From assembly GCA_002633005.1 (NCBI GenBank), contig NMRA01000186.1:695698-733081 (forward strand): DNA of 37,384 nt, read 5' to 3'. This DNA is from Phoronis australis (lineage: Eukaryota > Phoronida > Phoronidae). The notes below the pieces were generated by a model. That model was not told the DNA's origin. It was given only the letters and a program-made list of their open reading frames with translations, and ran no database searches. A program made the translations under genes and the position numbers. The stretch's first letter is position 1, and the number at the start of each line of letters is the position of its first letter. Positions 20,391 to 30,944 of the stretch are shown here, one piece after another.

Positions 20391-20552
20391 TTACGAGGCG
20401 TGTAGACATCTGTAGCAGTTCTCACAAGAGCAGTTCACAGAGAAAAAATCATCGGCAAGTGTGACAAATTCATTTAAGGTAATACATTGTCTCAATGCCG
20501 ATGGCAATGAGTTCCACAGCAAAGTACCCTTTTGGGAGATTACACCCGTAAG
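20391..20552 (-). pseudogene. 3' end of a LINE reverse transcriptase ORF
   Basis: Reading the minus strand toward the TAA at 20393-20391: VISQKGTLLWNSLPSALR, then CITLNEFVTL and a Cys-rich tail NCSCENCYRCLHAS. The phrase (K)GxxLWNSLPxxLR...(S/T)LxxF is the standard ending of many LINE reverse-transcriptase proteins (CR1, L2, Rex and L1 related groups). Upstream, on the higher-coordinate side, the reading is out of frame. It is a 5'-truncated scrap, as LINE insertions usually are. Confidence 0.6.
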
Positions 20553-21075
20553 TCATGGGATTAAAACGTTTTACACAGAAACAGTTTTCACCTTGATCTG
20601 AGACCGTATCGATAGACTCTCTAAATGCAAACTTTTTAGATCAAAGACGTCCATGAAATCGTTCCATGTAATCAGGTATTATTACAAAGCCGTAGTTCAC
20701 ATGGTTCATATCTCCTATGAGAAAGATCGCGTCACTCTCTAGTTGGACTCTACTAAAAACAGTACACATGTCATCAGATCTACATTTTCACAGTGTGGTG
20801 TTTTATATATATACGTGTGAAGAACCACTTATCTCCCTTGATGACGACTTCCAGAACAAGACAGTCCACATTTCCATGTGTAGGATTTTATAGTTACTAA
20901 AGACGTCCTACTGTGACCTAAATTGGTCACAGCTGTTTATGTATCGCCACCGTCTGAGAGGAGCTCAAACAACATAACAACATGGATGACTGTAAAGGCA
21001 GTGTGTCCTCTAGTGTTGACAAAATACTTTGTTCGGTTGCCTAAAGCTAAGGAGAGGTAAGTCTATATTCATTGT
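20553..21075. other. Out-of-frame remainder of the LINE fragment, then nothing recognised
   Basis: The minus-strand reading near 20560-20640 still looks LINE-like but is out of frame. No feature is seen from about 20700 to 21075. Confidence 0.35.
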
Positions 21076-21431
21076 ACATTCCATACTTACAACAATTTAG
21101 GACAACAAGTGCCAACATACAGCTCAGGTAACATCCATAGAGTGAAGTGAGAGATACATAGAATATGGTCAGTAGCTGGTCATCACCACAGCTGCAGGGT
21201 GATGACCAGCTACTGACCATATTCTATGTATCTCTCACTTCACTCTATGGATGTTACCTGAGCTGTATGTTGGCAGTTGTTGTCCTAAATTGTTGTAAAT
21301 ATGATCCTGATGATGTCTAATGAAAAGACGAAACGTTGAATTGAACATGAACTTTTTTATTTGTGCGGCGATCGTCCGGTTTTTGATCTTATTGTGGACA
21401 AAAACTGATTTAATTAACATTCCATACTAAC
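21076..21431. mobile_element. Penelope-like retroposed palindrome with hammerhead-like core
   Basis: A 15-bp direct repeat flanks the insert, ACATTCCATACTTAC at 21076-21090 and ACATTCCATACTAAC at 21417-21431 (one mismatch), a target duplication of retroposon type. Inside, arms at about 21087-21186 and 21198-21298 form a nearly perfect inverted repeat around CACAGCTGCAG. The right arm runs on into CTGATGA (21307-21313), a GTCT...AGAC stem and GAAAC (21330-21334), the arrangement of a hammerhead ribozyme core. Penelope-like elements carry such motifs and often have a partial inverted copy at one end. No protein is encoded. Confidence 0.65.
21307..21334 (+). ncRNA. Degenerate hammerhead ribozyme core
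   Basis: The conserved boxes CUGAUGA and GAAAC are present, with a 4-bp stem II (GUCU/AGAC, loop of seven). One extra U lies between CUGAUGA and the stem. I cannot find a convincing stem I or a stem III ending in a UH cleavage site, so self-cleavage is doubtful. Confidence 0.45.
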
Positions 21432-22622
21432 TGGCAAGTATGTGCTGATCGGTGAACAGGAGTCAGTACTGCAGTATAGAATAATAGTAGTTTAGCAGGC
21501 CTACCTATTAGGGATAGTTACCAGTAGTTGACAATACTGATGCCCACAGCATGGTCGTATGAGACTCATTCGGTAGTGGCTGCATATCTTCTGCCAAGAA
21601 TTCAACAAAATTTAAGTGTATTTGTATCAGCTGTGTTTGGTTAAAGATGACCAGTCTGTGTGTAATCTACAGTTCAGGTTACAGGGTCAGACCCAGTGTC
21701 CTGGTCAGCTGGCCTTGTCTACTGTGTGGAAACTGGAGTGAGATAGCACTTACATGGCCAGGTTTAGTGGAGAATGTTTGTGCAAGCTTGCACAATGTAA
21801 TGATATTGTTTTTTTGGCGTGTAGGCTATTTCTCAGTGTATGGTTCAATTTTAGTTGTGCGAGTTGGGTGCAGAGTATGCATAGATCTGACCTAGCAGGG
21901 AAACCTTTAGAAGAGCTACATAACCTGCGATTGTGTAGTCGCCTTATCCAAGAGGAACAATTCACTTATCCACTAAAATAAGAAACTGTTGATTTAGTGT
22001 AAACCGTCTGATTTGAGGTGTGGGTCATGTCTATGTGACATCAGGGTTGCTGTACTATTGCATTAGTTCCGATGAAGACCCAAGCAGGGCGCGTTTAAAT
22101 TGCAAAACTTAAAATTTTGGGCTCAAACTATAATTTTTTTGAAAACTTTAGAGATTAGCATTTACCTGAGATACAATGTGAGGTTAATGCCCAAGGAGTT
22201 GTATTCATGCCATTGTCTTCATATGAAATGGTCAATAGTCATATAACATTGATTGACTAGTCTGAAGTAGACTAATTATATGCAACTTATAAGTGGGAAA
22301 ACTTTTCTTGGTAACATTTCCGTTGTACCGGATGGTGGCGTATGTTCCCTCGAACCACATACATTATCCCTGACAACTATTGGTATGTTGGCAAAATCAA
22401 ATTTATTGTTTTTAAAATTGCAGTTATTCCAGAACATTAGTACTTTAGAAGTGCTAGGTCTCATGGCTGAGATACATGTATCAGTATTATTTTATGTATT
22501 GACGTGTATTGTATCATGTATCTTAAACATGGAATGTTGCTTTCATACAATTTATTGTGTGTTAAAATTGCAATGCTTGTAATGTCTTTTGAACTGATGT
22601 GTTACGAAGTTAGAATAAATAC
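21432..22622. other. No gene seen
   Basis: Open frames 21647-21895, 21754-21981 and 22280-22582 have no recognisable domain or splice support. Confidence 0.4.
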
Positions 22623-22782
22623 AGATTATTACATGGCGAAGTCGTTGTCCCCCGTTATCTAGAGCCCGATTGGATTTTGGAGAATTATCGTCCGAGGGGC
22701 GTTAGCCCCGTGGGTGAAAATTCTACAAAATCCACGAGGGCTCTAGATAAGGGGGGTAACGACTGAGAACATGTAATAATCT
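22623..22782. mobile_element. Fold-back MITE of 160 bp
   Basis: The ends are AGATTATTACATG and its inverse CATGTAATAATCT (13 of 13). The arms continue as inverted repeats with a few differences (GTTGTCCCCCGTTATCTAGAGC against GCTCTAGATAAGGGGGGTAAC), and the centre has a second hairpin, GGGGCGTTAGCCCC. Almost the whole element folds into one stem. No target duplication is obvious. Confidence 0.7.
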
Positions 22783-23322
22783 ATTTATAGCACATACTAA
22801 TCGAGAAACATTGCAATGAATCGATTTACCTTTCTCGACTCGCCTTGGCTTTGTAACTACTTTCTATGTCAGAGGCCCGGGGTCGGAGGTCGTGACCTTT
22901 TAAGAAAAGCCGAGATCTTTTTGTAAAATAATACTTTTACTCAAAACCAATTGAAAAGTAAAACAAAATAAAGATAAAGTGAATCTATAAATTAAGGTCT
23001 AGCAACTTACTACACATTTTATCACGCTAAGCTTCAACCGGGAATATATCGTCTGCTAAAGTAGGTTACCACTAGTAACTGACTATAATGCTCAAGTCAA
23101 AGGTTCCCGACCACACGACACCTGCATTCAAATTGGAGATCGGTGATTTACAAGTGAGAGAACACGACAGAAAAATTTCACTGAATTAAAATATCGTTTT
23201 TATGGAAATTATACGTCTTATTTTTCATAGCGTATAATTGTCGGTGCAATGCCCTTTGCTGAGCATGCGATTGTTGCACGTGCTCATTTAAGTATTCTAT
23301 TTTCACGTTGGATGACGTCAGC
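22783..23322. other. No gene seen
   Basis: AT-rich. A CRE (TGACGTCA, 23313-23320) lies directly before the tRNA-like unit. Confidence 0.4.
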
Positions 23323-23393
23323 CGCCGAGTGATGTAGTGGTAAAGTCGGTGACTCGCAACTGTTGAGGCCCGGGTTCGAATCCGGCCTCGGTT
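23323..23393 (+). repeat. tRNA-like SINE head or tRNA pseudogene
   Basis: A B box, GGTTCGAATCC, is at 23373-23383, and an A-box-like TAGTGGTAAAG lies 30-40 bases upstream. The outer seven bases CGCCGAG (23323-23329) pair with CTCGGTT (23387-23393) at five positions plus one G-U. The T-arm stem is poor and the D arm does not fold cleanly, so this is not a working tRNA. It fits the polymerase-III promoter head of a tRNA-derived SINE. Confidence 0.5.
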
Positions 23394-25329
23394 TCCCGCC
23401 AAAATGTTATCTCACTAGTTGGAAAATTTTATGGGATATTACACGATTGTATCTGCCAATCGAGTCTAACATTGTGGTATAAAAAATAATATACATCCAC
23501 ATGCTCATATTTATTATTACTCTACTTTCGTTTATGTAGTGAGAATTATTTATTATTCATATTTATTTTATTCCGTGTCTTTCAGCAACAAGAACTAACG
23601 GATATAGATATTACGTAATATATGAAAAATATTATGCTAAAATTTTATATACCGGTAAATATCTGTTGTATTTATTTGATTCTGTAGTTATACTTACAAA
23701 ACCATGTGGAAAATGTCATTCTATTGAATTCAGGCGGTTGCTTTCATATCAGTCTTGGCCCTGGCAAAGTCTTAGTTAATTACAGTTAAATATCACAATT
23801 AAATATTACCATAATTGCATAAACTTCCACGTAAATACAAATGATGTTTCCTCAAGATTGATATTGTATTGTATTGTATTGTTATGCTTACAAAAGGATC
23901 TAAAAAATTTGTTTTTCAGTTGAATGATGCTTGCTTTCATTCTAGTGTTATTGCATCACAATAATTATTGTATTTGCAAAACATCATCAAAATTATGTTT
24001 TCCTCAAGTAATTTATAAATGATAATTCCTCGAAATTGATTTTGTGTCTAAAAATCTTGTTTTTAGCCAAGGTAATTACAATCTTCACCACAGGCTCAGG
24101 CCTGGCTTGAGGGTCTCTGAATACAACTTGGTTTCCAACCAATACGTAGCGCTGTTCCAAATATGTGACTAGGCAAATAACACTGGGATGGCCATCTTGG
24201 AATACAGTATCTTTGGTGTATGCCTGTTGTACGTGAACTTGGATACCTGATTAAAGTCCTGCTCTCAAACTGTCCATGTGGTTCCAATATCCGAAAATAC
24301 TTACTGCATAAAATCTTATTTTCGATACCCTTTCTTTATATTCTTTTCGCCTTTCTTGCCAAAAGCGATTTTTAACAGTATTTGTCCCTTCTCTGTGAGC
24401 TTATAATTACCGGCTGTCATCGGTTATTTCCGTACCCACATTTCCAGCTCATATCAGTTCAGGAACTTGTCCTGAACGCCGCCATTTTTTCCTTGTAACT
24501 GAATATGCTACCGCTTGCTCGAAAAGTCTTCATTATTTTGTTTTATCAGTAATATATCGTGATTCGTTAGTGTGTATGTAGTGTATTTATAGTTTGTAGT
24601 TAGTGGTCGTTGAATTTTTTTGGAATGTTACGCGTACTTATTATGGTAAAATAGCATTGGTGTTTAGTTCCTTACCTGGGCCGGTCGAACCTGGCAACCA
24701 ATATGGGTCGAACCAATTTTTTTTCGTTTTGATTTTTTTCTCGTTTTGAAAAAGCACTTTGCTATCATCGGAAAGTTGGTTCATTCTACTCAGAAAAAAT
24801 CGAAAAAGTATCAAAATCGGGGCAAGCAGTGTAAAGATATTGCAATTTTTGTGGCGAATTAAATTTGGGTCACATTGTTTTGATCGCGTCGGCCATATTG
24901 GAGGACAGCGGGATAAGTTACGAGTTTAAAACTTTATGTAAATTGTTTTCGTCAACAAATTACGGTGAAATTTAGTTAGACATATCTTTACTTACTATTT
25001 TGCACGATTCAACAGTGTTCACCAAATTTCAGGCTCGCAGTTGTTATTCATTAAGTGATAAATGTGGTCACAATTCCCGTTGGACTTCGTCTCATTTCTG
25101 GCGGCGCCGACAACGTGGCGACTTTTGGTGAACTGGAAGGCATGTTCAATCGGCTACTTTGTAATTTGTGAAGATTTAATGTTGATATATTTTGACAAGC
25201 GTTGCTACAAAATAGGAACTTTGTTCAATTTTCGTGTTTTTTTTGTGCAAAAGTATAAGAACATATTCGAATTATTTTACTGTGAATTTCCCATGGTGAT
25301 CTTACTCTAAGATAAAAAAAATAGTTGAA
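23394..25329. other. No gene seen
   Basis: AT-rich intergenic sequence with a TTGTA microsatellite at about 23862-23881. Open frames at 24096-24287 (minus) and 25062-25310 (+) have no support. GCCGCCATTTT at about 24480 resembles a YY1-type site, with no gene start next to it. Confidence 0.4.
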
Positions 25330-25681
25330 ATAATTTTGAAATGGTTTTTTGTTTGATTGTCAACTGCTGTTCAAGGCTTGATTCGGTGTCACAAAATGAT
25401 TCATATTTTTCTAAATTTAAGTCTCAATTGCTTTCAAGTCACGTTTTGTAACTTATTGCTTCTTAATTCAGGTTACGGTTAACATGGGAAATAAGCTATG
25501 TTGGATTGTGAAGCTTCAAGCCTCCAATTCTTGTTCCTTGCAACTTCATATTTTTTTAATCATGCTTGTCAAATTCTGTTGTAAGGAAACACTATTCAGT
25601 CACCATGGTAATAGTTACATGTAAGTCCACTTTCATAACATGGAAACTTTTGCTGTTGCATGCGCGCACCCGGGGGGCTCG
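25330..25681. repeat. First copy of a near-identical 352-bp direct duplication
   Basis: It runs from ATAATTTTGAAATGG to GGGGGGCTCG and is repeated almost exactly at 25683-26037 with only a single N between. Differences are a few bases (e.g. TTACGGTTAAC against TTACCGGGTCAAC). Confidence 0.9.
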
Positions 25682-25682
25682 N

Positions 25683-26037
25683 ATAATTTTGAAATGGTTT
25701 TTTGTTTGATTGTCAACTGCTGTTCAAGGCTTGATTCGGTGTCACAAAATGATTCATATTTTTCTAAATTTAAGTCTCAATTGCTTTCAAGTCACGTTTT
25801 GTAACTTATTGCTTCTTAATTCAGGTTACCGGGTCAACATGGGAAATAAGCTATGTTGGATTGTGAAGCTTCAAGCCTCCAATTCTTGTTCCTTGCAACT
25901 TCATATTTTTTTTAATCATGCTTGTCAAATTCTGGTGTAAGGAAACACTATTCAGTCACCATGGTAATAGTTACATGTAAGTCCACTTTCATAACATGGA
26001 AACTTTTGCTGTTGCATGCGCGCACCCGGGGGGCTCG
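25683..26037. repeat. Second copy of the direct duplication
   Basis: It begins right after the N at 25682 and ends where the first copy is cut off, in a G-run. It continues into the G-run repeat that follows, as the first copy presumably did. Confidence 0.9.
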
Positions 26038-26252
26038 GGGGGCTCGTTCGAGCCCCCCCCATTTGGCGAAGTGGGTAAAAAGGTCCGCCCCCGAGAGACA
26101 AAAAGCCGGAGAAAATGGGACAAAAGTCCACCAAAGAAGCGCAAACGCGCAATTCACAATGGTGCTCCCGTTTTTTTTTTTTTTTAGTCCGCCGACTCTT
26201 TTTTTTAACAAAAGCCCCACATCACCGGGAATTCGAGCCCCCCATATTGAAG
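26034..26252. repeat. G-run ended repeat, copy 1
   Basis: It runs CTCGTTCGAGCCCC, ATTTGGCGAAGTGGG, GGTCCGCC, CCGGAG, CAATTCA and ends ATTCGAGCCCCCCAT. A diverged second copy lies at 26403-26606. T-runs (26169-26183) interrupt it. Frames crossing it are not genes. Confidence 0.6.
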
Positions 26253-26402
26253 ACTGGGTGCGTGCATTTGTTGAATACTGTTTGTAATGCTAAATGTTGT
26301 AAACTATTGTAAATTTTAAGTTACTTATTATGTTAAAAGTTTGAATCATTTTTGGTTAATGAATAAAAATGATAACATTTTGTATTGGACTTCATACTTA
26401 TG

Positions 26403-26606
26403 TGCTCGAACGAGACCCCTATTTGGAGAACTGGGAAAAGGTCTGCCTCAGTCAGAGAAGCACGAATTCCGGAGTAGAAAATAAGACAATATTCCACTAT
26501 AAGACAGGAAGTACCAAAATTTAGCGTCTGCAATTCATAGCTCTGAACATACCCAGTGAATCTTATAGAAAAAGATAGACATTCCCAAAAATTCCAGCCC
26601 CCCATT
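26403..26606. repeat. G-run ended repeat, copy 2
   Basis: Same order of blocks as copy 1: CTCGAACGAGACCCC, ATTTGGAGAACTGGG, GGTCTGCC, CCGGAG, CAATTCA and ATTCCAGCCCCCCAT. It is more diverged and lacks the long T-runs. Confidence 0.6.
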
Positions 26607-27229
26607 CTTTTAGGCTTGATTCGCTCATCTGCCAGTGGGCAAATCTCTACTGAAAGCCAACAACTTTGCTCAGTTCGCGAGAACTACCTAAGTTCTAAAT
26701 AAACCTCGTTTGAGCGAGCGCTGTGGCCAGCGACCAGTTAGTCCTAAGGGTAGCCTTGGCGCAAAGCTGTATAGGCCTACATGTACTAACAAGCTGTATT
26801 TTGACGATAGTCTTCACTGGTAGCTGGCACTGAGGCTAGCTAAGGTGTGCCGCGGCAACATGATGTGACACAGGACTAACCAGTCCGTAATTTCATGCAA
26901 GTGTCTGAAACTATCTTTGAATATATGCGGCATTTATGATTTGAGCATTTTACTTCGACAAAACAGCTCGCAATCGCATGCATTTACCGTTCGCAAGTGT
27001 CTGGTCTCGATCGGCACCGGGTCCGATACGCTGCGGTCCCGAGGCTAGCAAAATAATTTCTGTCACAATTGATTCGCCACATTTCTTCAGCAAATTCGAT
27101 AATTGTCCGTATTTTGATTTTATTAAAATTAAGGCGCGCTGTCGATTATTTTATCCCCGTTTGCAAGCTGGTAACAGGCACTCGTCCATCCACACTGACG
27201 GCGTTTTTAGCGGCTAGAAACTTATTCCA
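26607..27229. other. No gene seen; one dispersed repeat piece
   Basis: TAGCCTTGGCGCAAAGCTGTATA at about 26752-26774 closely matches TAGCTTTGGTGCAAAGCTGTATA at about 12438-12462, so both belong to an unnamed dispersed repeat. Confidence 0.4.
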
Positions 27230-27279
27230 AGTTCACTCACGATTCCAAGTTCACTCACGATTCCAAGTTCACGCACAAC
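27228..27279. repeat. Short tandem repeat, about 18-bp unit
   Basis: TTCCAAGTTCACTCACGA is repeated nearly three times in a row, with the last copy changed to TTCACGCA. Confidence 0.75.
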
Positions 27280-28099
27280 ATTGGCTTTTGTTGTGAACAA
27301 TAGATGGCGCAAAAGTGGGAGTAAAGATGGCAGCACAGCCAGCCGTAGCCGTTCAACTTTCTCTTCACAGTATCGTATCAAGCGGCTGTAAAGCGTAACT
27401 GCGACTGAAACCGAGGCATACGTGTTTTTTGCATGAACACAGAACAGACGGGAATGTCTTTAAAAACCACTCTCGTTATTTCATGGTATGTATTGTTTTT
27501 TTGAGACACTACGTAGGCTACTAACCGGGCTTGGCCGCAGTGCCCAGCCTCTGGGCCTCTGGCCCATTCAATTGGTTGCTGACACTGTTGCCAGGGGACA
27601 TCTCCATAAAAATCTTGGTACCCATTAAACTGCAATGAACAGTAGTGAAAAATATCACTTTCCAACTTCAGTTAGAAAAATTGTTCCATTGTGTTCAGTT
27701 CACTTGTTTACTGATAGACAGTGACCACCGCCTCTTGAGCTGGCCCATGCCCATGGTCTGCATGGAGACGGTGCTTCTATACTCACTATGGTAGCTGAAG
27801 ATGATTATTATGCCTCACAGGGATTAAAAAGTCAAAGTCACGTTGTTATAAGTATCTTTTGCACACGGAGGGATACCTTAGGAGACCGTCATGTCTTTTC
27901 CTTATAACTCGAACACTCTCATTATCAAACTTATTCCTCGAGCAGACTCTCGTTCAGTTACCGAAATTGGAAGCTGGTCATTTTTAACACTGCTCACGGC
28001 AAGTGGCATGATGTCATATACCCCAACGCTGTTGCGACTGTGTAGCGTAGTTGTTGTCGGTAGCGTGTTGGACCCAACTTACATTTGGCCTCAGCGTCA
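27280..28099. other. No clear gene; probable upstream part of the second gypsy element
   Basis: The 5' half of its RT and everything before should lie here, but I see no RT motif before about 28130. Open frame 27891-28235 mixes frames and is not a gene. Confidence 0.35.
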
Positions 28100-28129
28100 A
28101 CTTATCTCCTGCAGGACCAAACTCTCTAA

Positions 28130-28540
28130 GGACTCAGTGGTGTTGTCATCATTACCAATGATGTGGCAGTATTTGATAAAAATCCAAGAAGAGTATGATC
28201 ACATTCTATGTTGTCTCATGGAACAAGCTGCTTGAACTGGTATGGTTTTTAAGAGTTCCAAATGTGTGATCAAGCAGCATAGCATCTCCTTCAGCAACCT
28301 ATACACAGATTTCGGAATCAAACCTGACCCTTCCAAGACCCGAGACATCCAGAAGATGCCTACACTTCAGAACGAGGAAGACATGCAATGTGTCTTCGGC
28401 ATGCTGAACTACCTTTCCCAGTACATTTCCAGATTTGAAGACAAAGACCTCGCACACTATACAACCTTCTGAAATCTGAAACACCCTGGGTGTGGGATGA
28501 ATCCAGTCAGCAATGTTATGACAACCTCAAGAATCTAGAC
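28130..28540 (+). pseudogene. Gypsy-2 reverse transcriptase remnant
   Basis: GVVIITNDVAVF near 28140-28175 is the catalytic block; the usual Asp-Asp pair reads Asn-Asp, so the first metal-binding Asp is lost. Then FKSSKCVIKQHSISF, GIKPDPSKTRDIQKMPT, and MLNYLSQYISRFEDK in a second frame (28242-28472), and TPWVWDESSQQCYDNL in a third. Thumb and connection are therefore recognisable, palm only in part. Confidence 0.75.
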
Positions 28541-28559
28541 ACAACTGATTGCCATCTGT

Positions 28560-28985
28560 CTCACTACGGCCCCGCGAAAGGCAATTACACTTGAAGTTGA
28601 TGCGTCTCAGAAAGGACAAGAGGAGGCACTGACTCAAGATGGAAAACCAGTCGTATTCGGGTCGAAGACACTCACCGACTGCCTGTCTCGATACTCCAAT
28701 ATCGAGCGAGACATGTCAGCCATTCTGTATGGCATACAAAGGTATTACACCTACCTGTATGGAACTTCATTCCTCGTCATAACTGACCAAAAGCAGCTTG
28801 TCAGTATATGTTCAAAGCTACTCCACTCAGCATCACTACGGGCTAACAGAGAATGTTGCTAAAGATACAAGTGTTATATAACTTTCAAGTTATCTACATA
28901 CCAGGTAGCCAGATGACGCTCAACCTATACCCTGAGTAGAGTACCAAGCCCTGAAAACGGTGTTGCAATCGAGCTAGATTAATGC
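28560..28985 (+). pseudogene. Gypsy-2 RNase H remnant
   Basis: The conserved order is visible through broken frames: LEVDASQKG (first Asp), ALTQDGKPVVFGSKTL, RYSNIERDMSAI (Glu), TYLYGTSFLVITDQKQL (Asp then normally His; Gln here) and a final IYIPGSQMTLN segment. At least one catalytic-region residue and several frames are lost. Confidence 0.7.
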
Positions 28986-29184
28986 ATTGATGGTGTCAAT
29001 GTCAACCTTCATGATCCTCTTATCATCCAAATGGCCATCATTAACTTCTCTGAGCAAAAGAGAGAGAAACTTTGAGCGGAGACCTTCCAAGACTCCATGC
29101 TCAACCTCATCAAGGAGATTGTCTATCAAGGTCCTCTTGGAAAGCAGTGCTATCACTGAAGAAGTCACCTTCATTTTAAATATA

Positions 29185-29226
29185 ACAATAAATAAATAAA
29201 TAAAAATAAATAAATAGATAAAAAGA
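29185..29226. repeat. (AATA)n microsatellite
   Basis: AATA units repeat about nine times with small changes, between the RNase H and integrase parts of the second gypsy element. Confidence 0.9.
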
Positions 29227-29880
29227 TGGACTGAGACCATAAAAGACTTACCTGAGCAGACACGTCCCTACTGGGCCTTCAGGGACGAGATAGCTGTTGA
29301 ATCCGGAATCCTGTTCAAGGGACGACAAGTCCTGATACCCGAACAGATGAGAGACGATATCCTACGGCAACTCCACGGGGGGGGGCACGAAGGCTCAAGA
29401 AGACACGATGGTTGGTGTGAGAAAGTGAGATACTGGGTAAATATCAGTGCAGATATTGAGCGACTATTCAAGTCGTGTCCACTTTGCCAGGAGTTCCAAC
29501 ATACTAATTCTCGACAACCACTCAATCCCCATGATGTACATGTACCTTCCAGACCCTGGTAGTTAATCGTCGCTGACCTATTCGAGATCGATGGCAGACA
29601 ATTCTTGCTGACCGTTGACAGGTATTAGAAATATCCTGAACTAGATGAAATAAAGACAGCAGTGACCAGTCATGCTGTAACAAAGAAGATTAGATACTAC
29701 TGTGTGCTGTTTTTATAACCAGATGGAATTATGACAGAAAACGGACCACAATATACTGGGCCAGCCTTCAAGGAATTTGTCACCTCTTGGGACATCAAAT
29801 ATGTCACCAGCTCACCACACTACTCATGCAGGAATGGCTTCATCAAACACCATGTATAGACACACTCAGCTAATTTCTTA
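29227..29880 (+). pseudogene. Gypsy-2 integrase remnant
   Basis: Visible are YWAFRDEIAVESGILFKGRQVLIP and the zinc module HGGGHEGSRR...CPLCQEF (29347-29562), with two His and Cys-x2-Cys. The core follows with VADLFEIDGRQFLLTVDRY (first Asp) and MTENGPQYTGPAF, where the usual Asp of SDNGPQ reads Glu. At the third catalytic position, NGFIKHHV, the usual Glu is Lys. Stops are frequent. Two or three catalytic residues are altered, so the enzyme is dead. Confidence 0.8.
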
Positions 29881-29887
29881 AAGGTGC

Positions 29888-30030
29888 TTAACAAAACCAG
29901 GTTGAAACCTGGTCTTCCTAAACCTGGTCTAATTTTATACCTAACTTGCATTTCACCAATGAGCTATACCTGGTATAGTTCATTGATTTCACCAACGTGG
30001 TTTAAAAGTCTGAAAGCCTGGTTTTGTTGA
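29888..30030. mobile_element. MITE with AACAAAACCAGG ends
   Basis: Left end TTAACAAAACCAGG (29888-29901); the right end CCTGGTTTTGTTGA (30017-30030) is its inverse with one mismatch. Inside, ACCTGGT and ACCAGGT recur. It breaks the integrase of the second gypsy element. Related ACCAGGTTTAA sequence follows at 30050. Confidence 0.65.
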
Positions 30031-30224
30031 ATCTTAGAGGGGTTTATTAAAACCAGGTTTAAAGTGTCCAAGTCACCTTACAGCGTCAATCAGGATTAAC
30101 CCATCAAAGAAACTATTGAAGTGCCTCAATGAAACTTTGATCATGTGGGTATTTAATGGTACATGGTAGTGGAATCAGTGTAGACATTTGTGAACATGGT
30201 CTTAAAGCTTTTCTCGTGAGGAAA

Positions 30225-30345
30225 CATTTTTCTCCACAGAACTGATCAGAGAAAAAGCCAATGCTATAGAGCAGAAGAAAACTGTTGCCAAATCAAGTCA
30301 ATATAAGCATGAGACTTGGAGAGATATTGGTCCAGACTGACTGCT
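30225..30345 (+). pseudogene. Possible Gypsy-2 integrase tail
   Basis: ELIREKANAIEQKKTVAKSS and HETWRDIGPD resemble the charged helix after the gypsy integrase core. It is weak but in the expected place. Confidence 0.35.
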
Positions 30346-30944
30346 TACTTCCCATTATCGGAGAAATGCAGTGACAAACAATTAAAGAGTATCACTAAAA
30401 ATGAAGGCCAAAAAAATTGCAAGCAAAAATGATGAGGGACCCAGTGGCAGATATAGGATATCATGAGGGGTTTTTTTCATTTTTTAATATCTGTGTCCAG
30501 CACACGTACACACATTAAAGTGCATGCTCTTGATTAGTAGCAACATAATAAATCCCCAAATTTATTTCAGTGTCATTTTAGTGTTTATGTTTGAGACCAA
30601 AAGGGGGGTAGGACCCCTGCCTGGCAACCTTAAATTGGGGACAAATGCAGGTGGAACTCAATCAGAAGATGCTATCTTCTTCAAACCGGTAGCGCTACGA
30701 CAATGATGCCCTGCTCCACCAGTCTTATTCTGAGGAATCTGAGGAACATCCCGCAACATGTGCATAGGTGGATCCAGGGTGGTCAAGGGATCTGGACCCC
30801 TCTTTTTCCATAGATTTTAGTGATATCAACCCTAAAAATTTCAAATTGTTGACTTAGACCCCTCCTAAAAATTCCTTGATCCAACCTTCCCCCCCTTTAA
30901 AAAATCCAAGATCTGTCCTTGCCACATTTGATCTTCTGTTGTTG
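30346..30944. repeat. G-run repeat ends and unassigned sequence
   Basis: Two degraded ends of the CAGTGGCGGATCTAGG kind occur: CCAGTGGCAGATATAGG at about 30439 and GGTGGATCCAGGGTGG at about 30765, each near G- or C-runs. No coding region is supported. Confidence 0.45.

Larger units (their letters stand above)
28100..30345 (+). mobile_element. Second, strongly decayed Ty3/gypsy element
   Basis: RT, RNase H and integrase pieces follow in order on the + strand, each broken by stops and frameshifts. The wording of the conserved parts (GIKPDPSKTRDIQKMP, MLNYLSQYISRF) is that of the common Mag-like/K02A2.6-type gypsy group, distinct from the element at 1308-8072. An (AATA)n tract and a MITE are inserted. 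Confidence 0.8.

Noticed and set aside
23323-23393. Functional tRNA gene
   Set aside because: The T-arm and D-arm stems do not pair properly, although the A and B boxes are there.
25922-26312. Several overlapping open frames of 60-120 codons
   Set aside because: They translate the G-run repeat and the duplicated assembly segment; all frames are open together, which points to composition rather than coding.
27891-28235. Open frame of 114 codons before the second gypsy RT
   Set aside because: The RT motif GVVIITND lies in another frame across its end, so the frame is a shadow of a broken RT.
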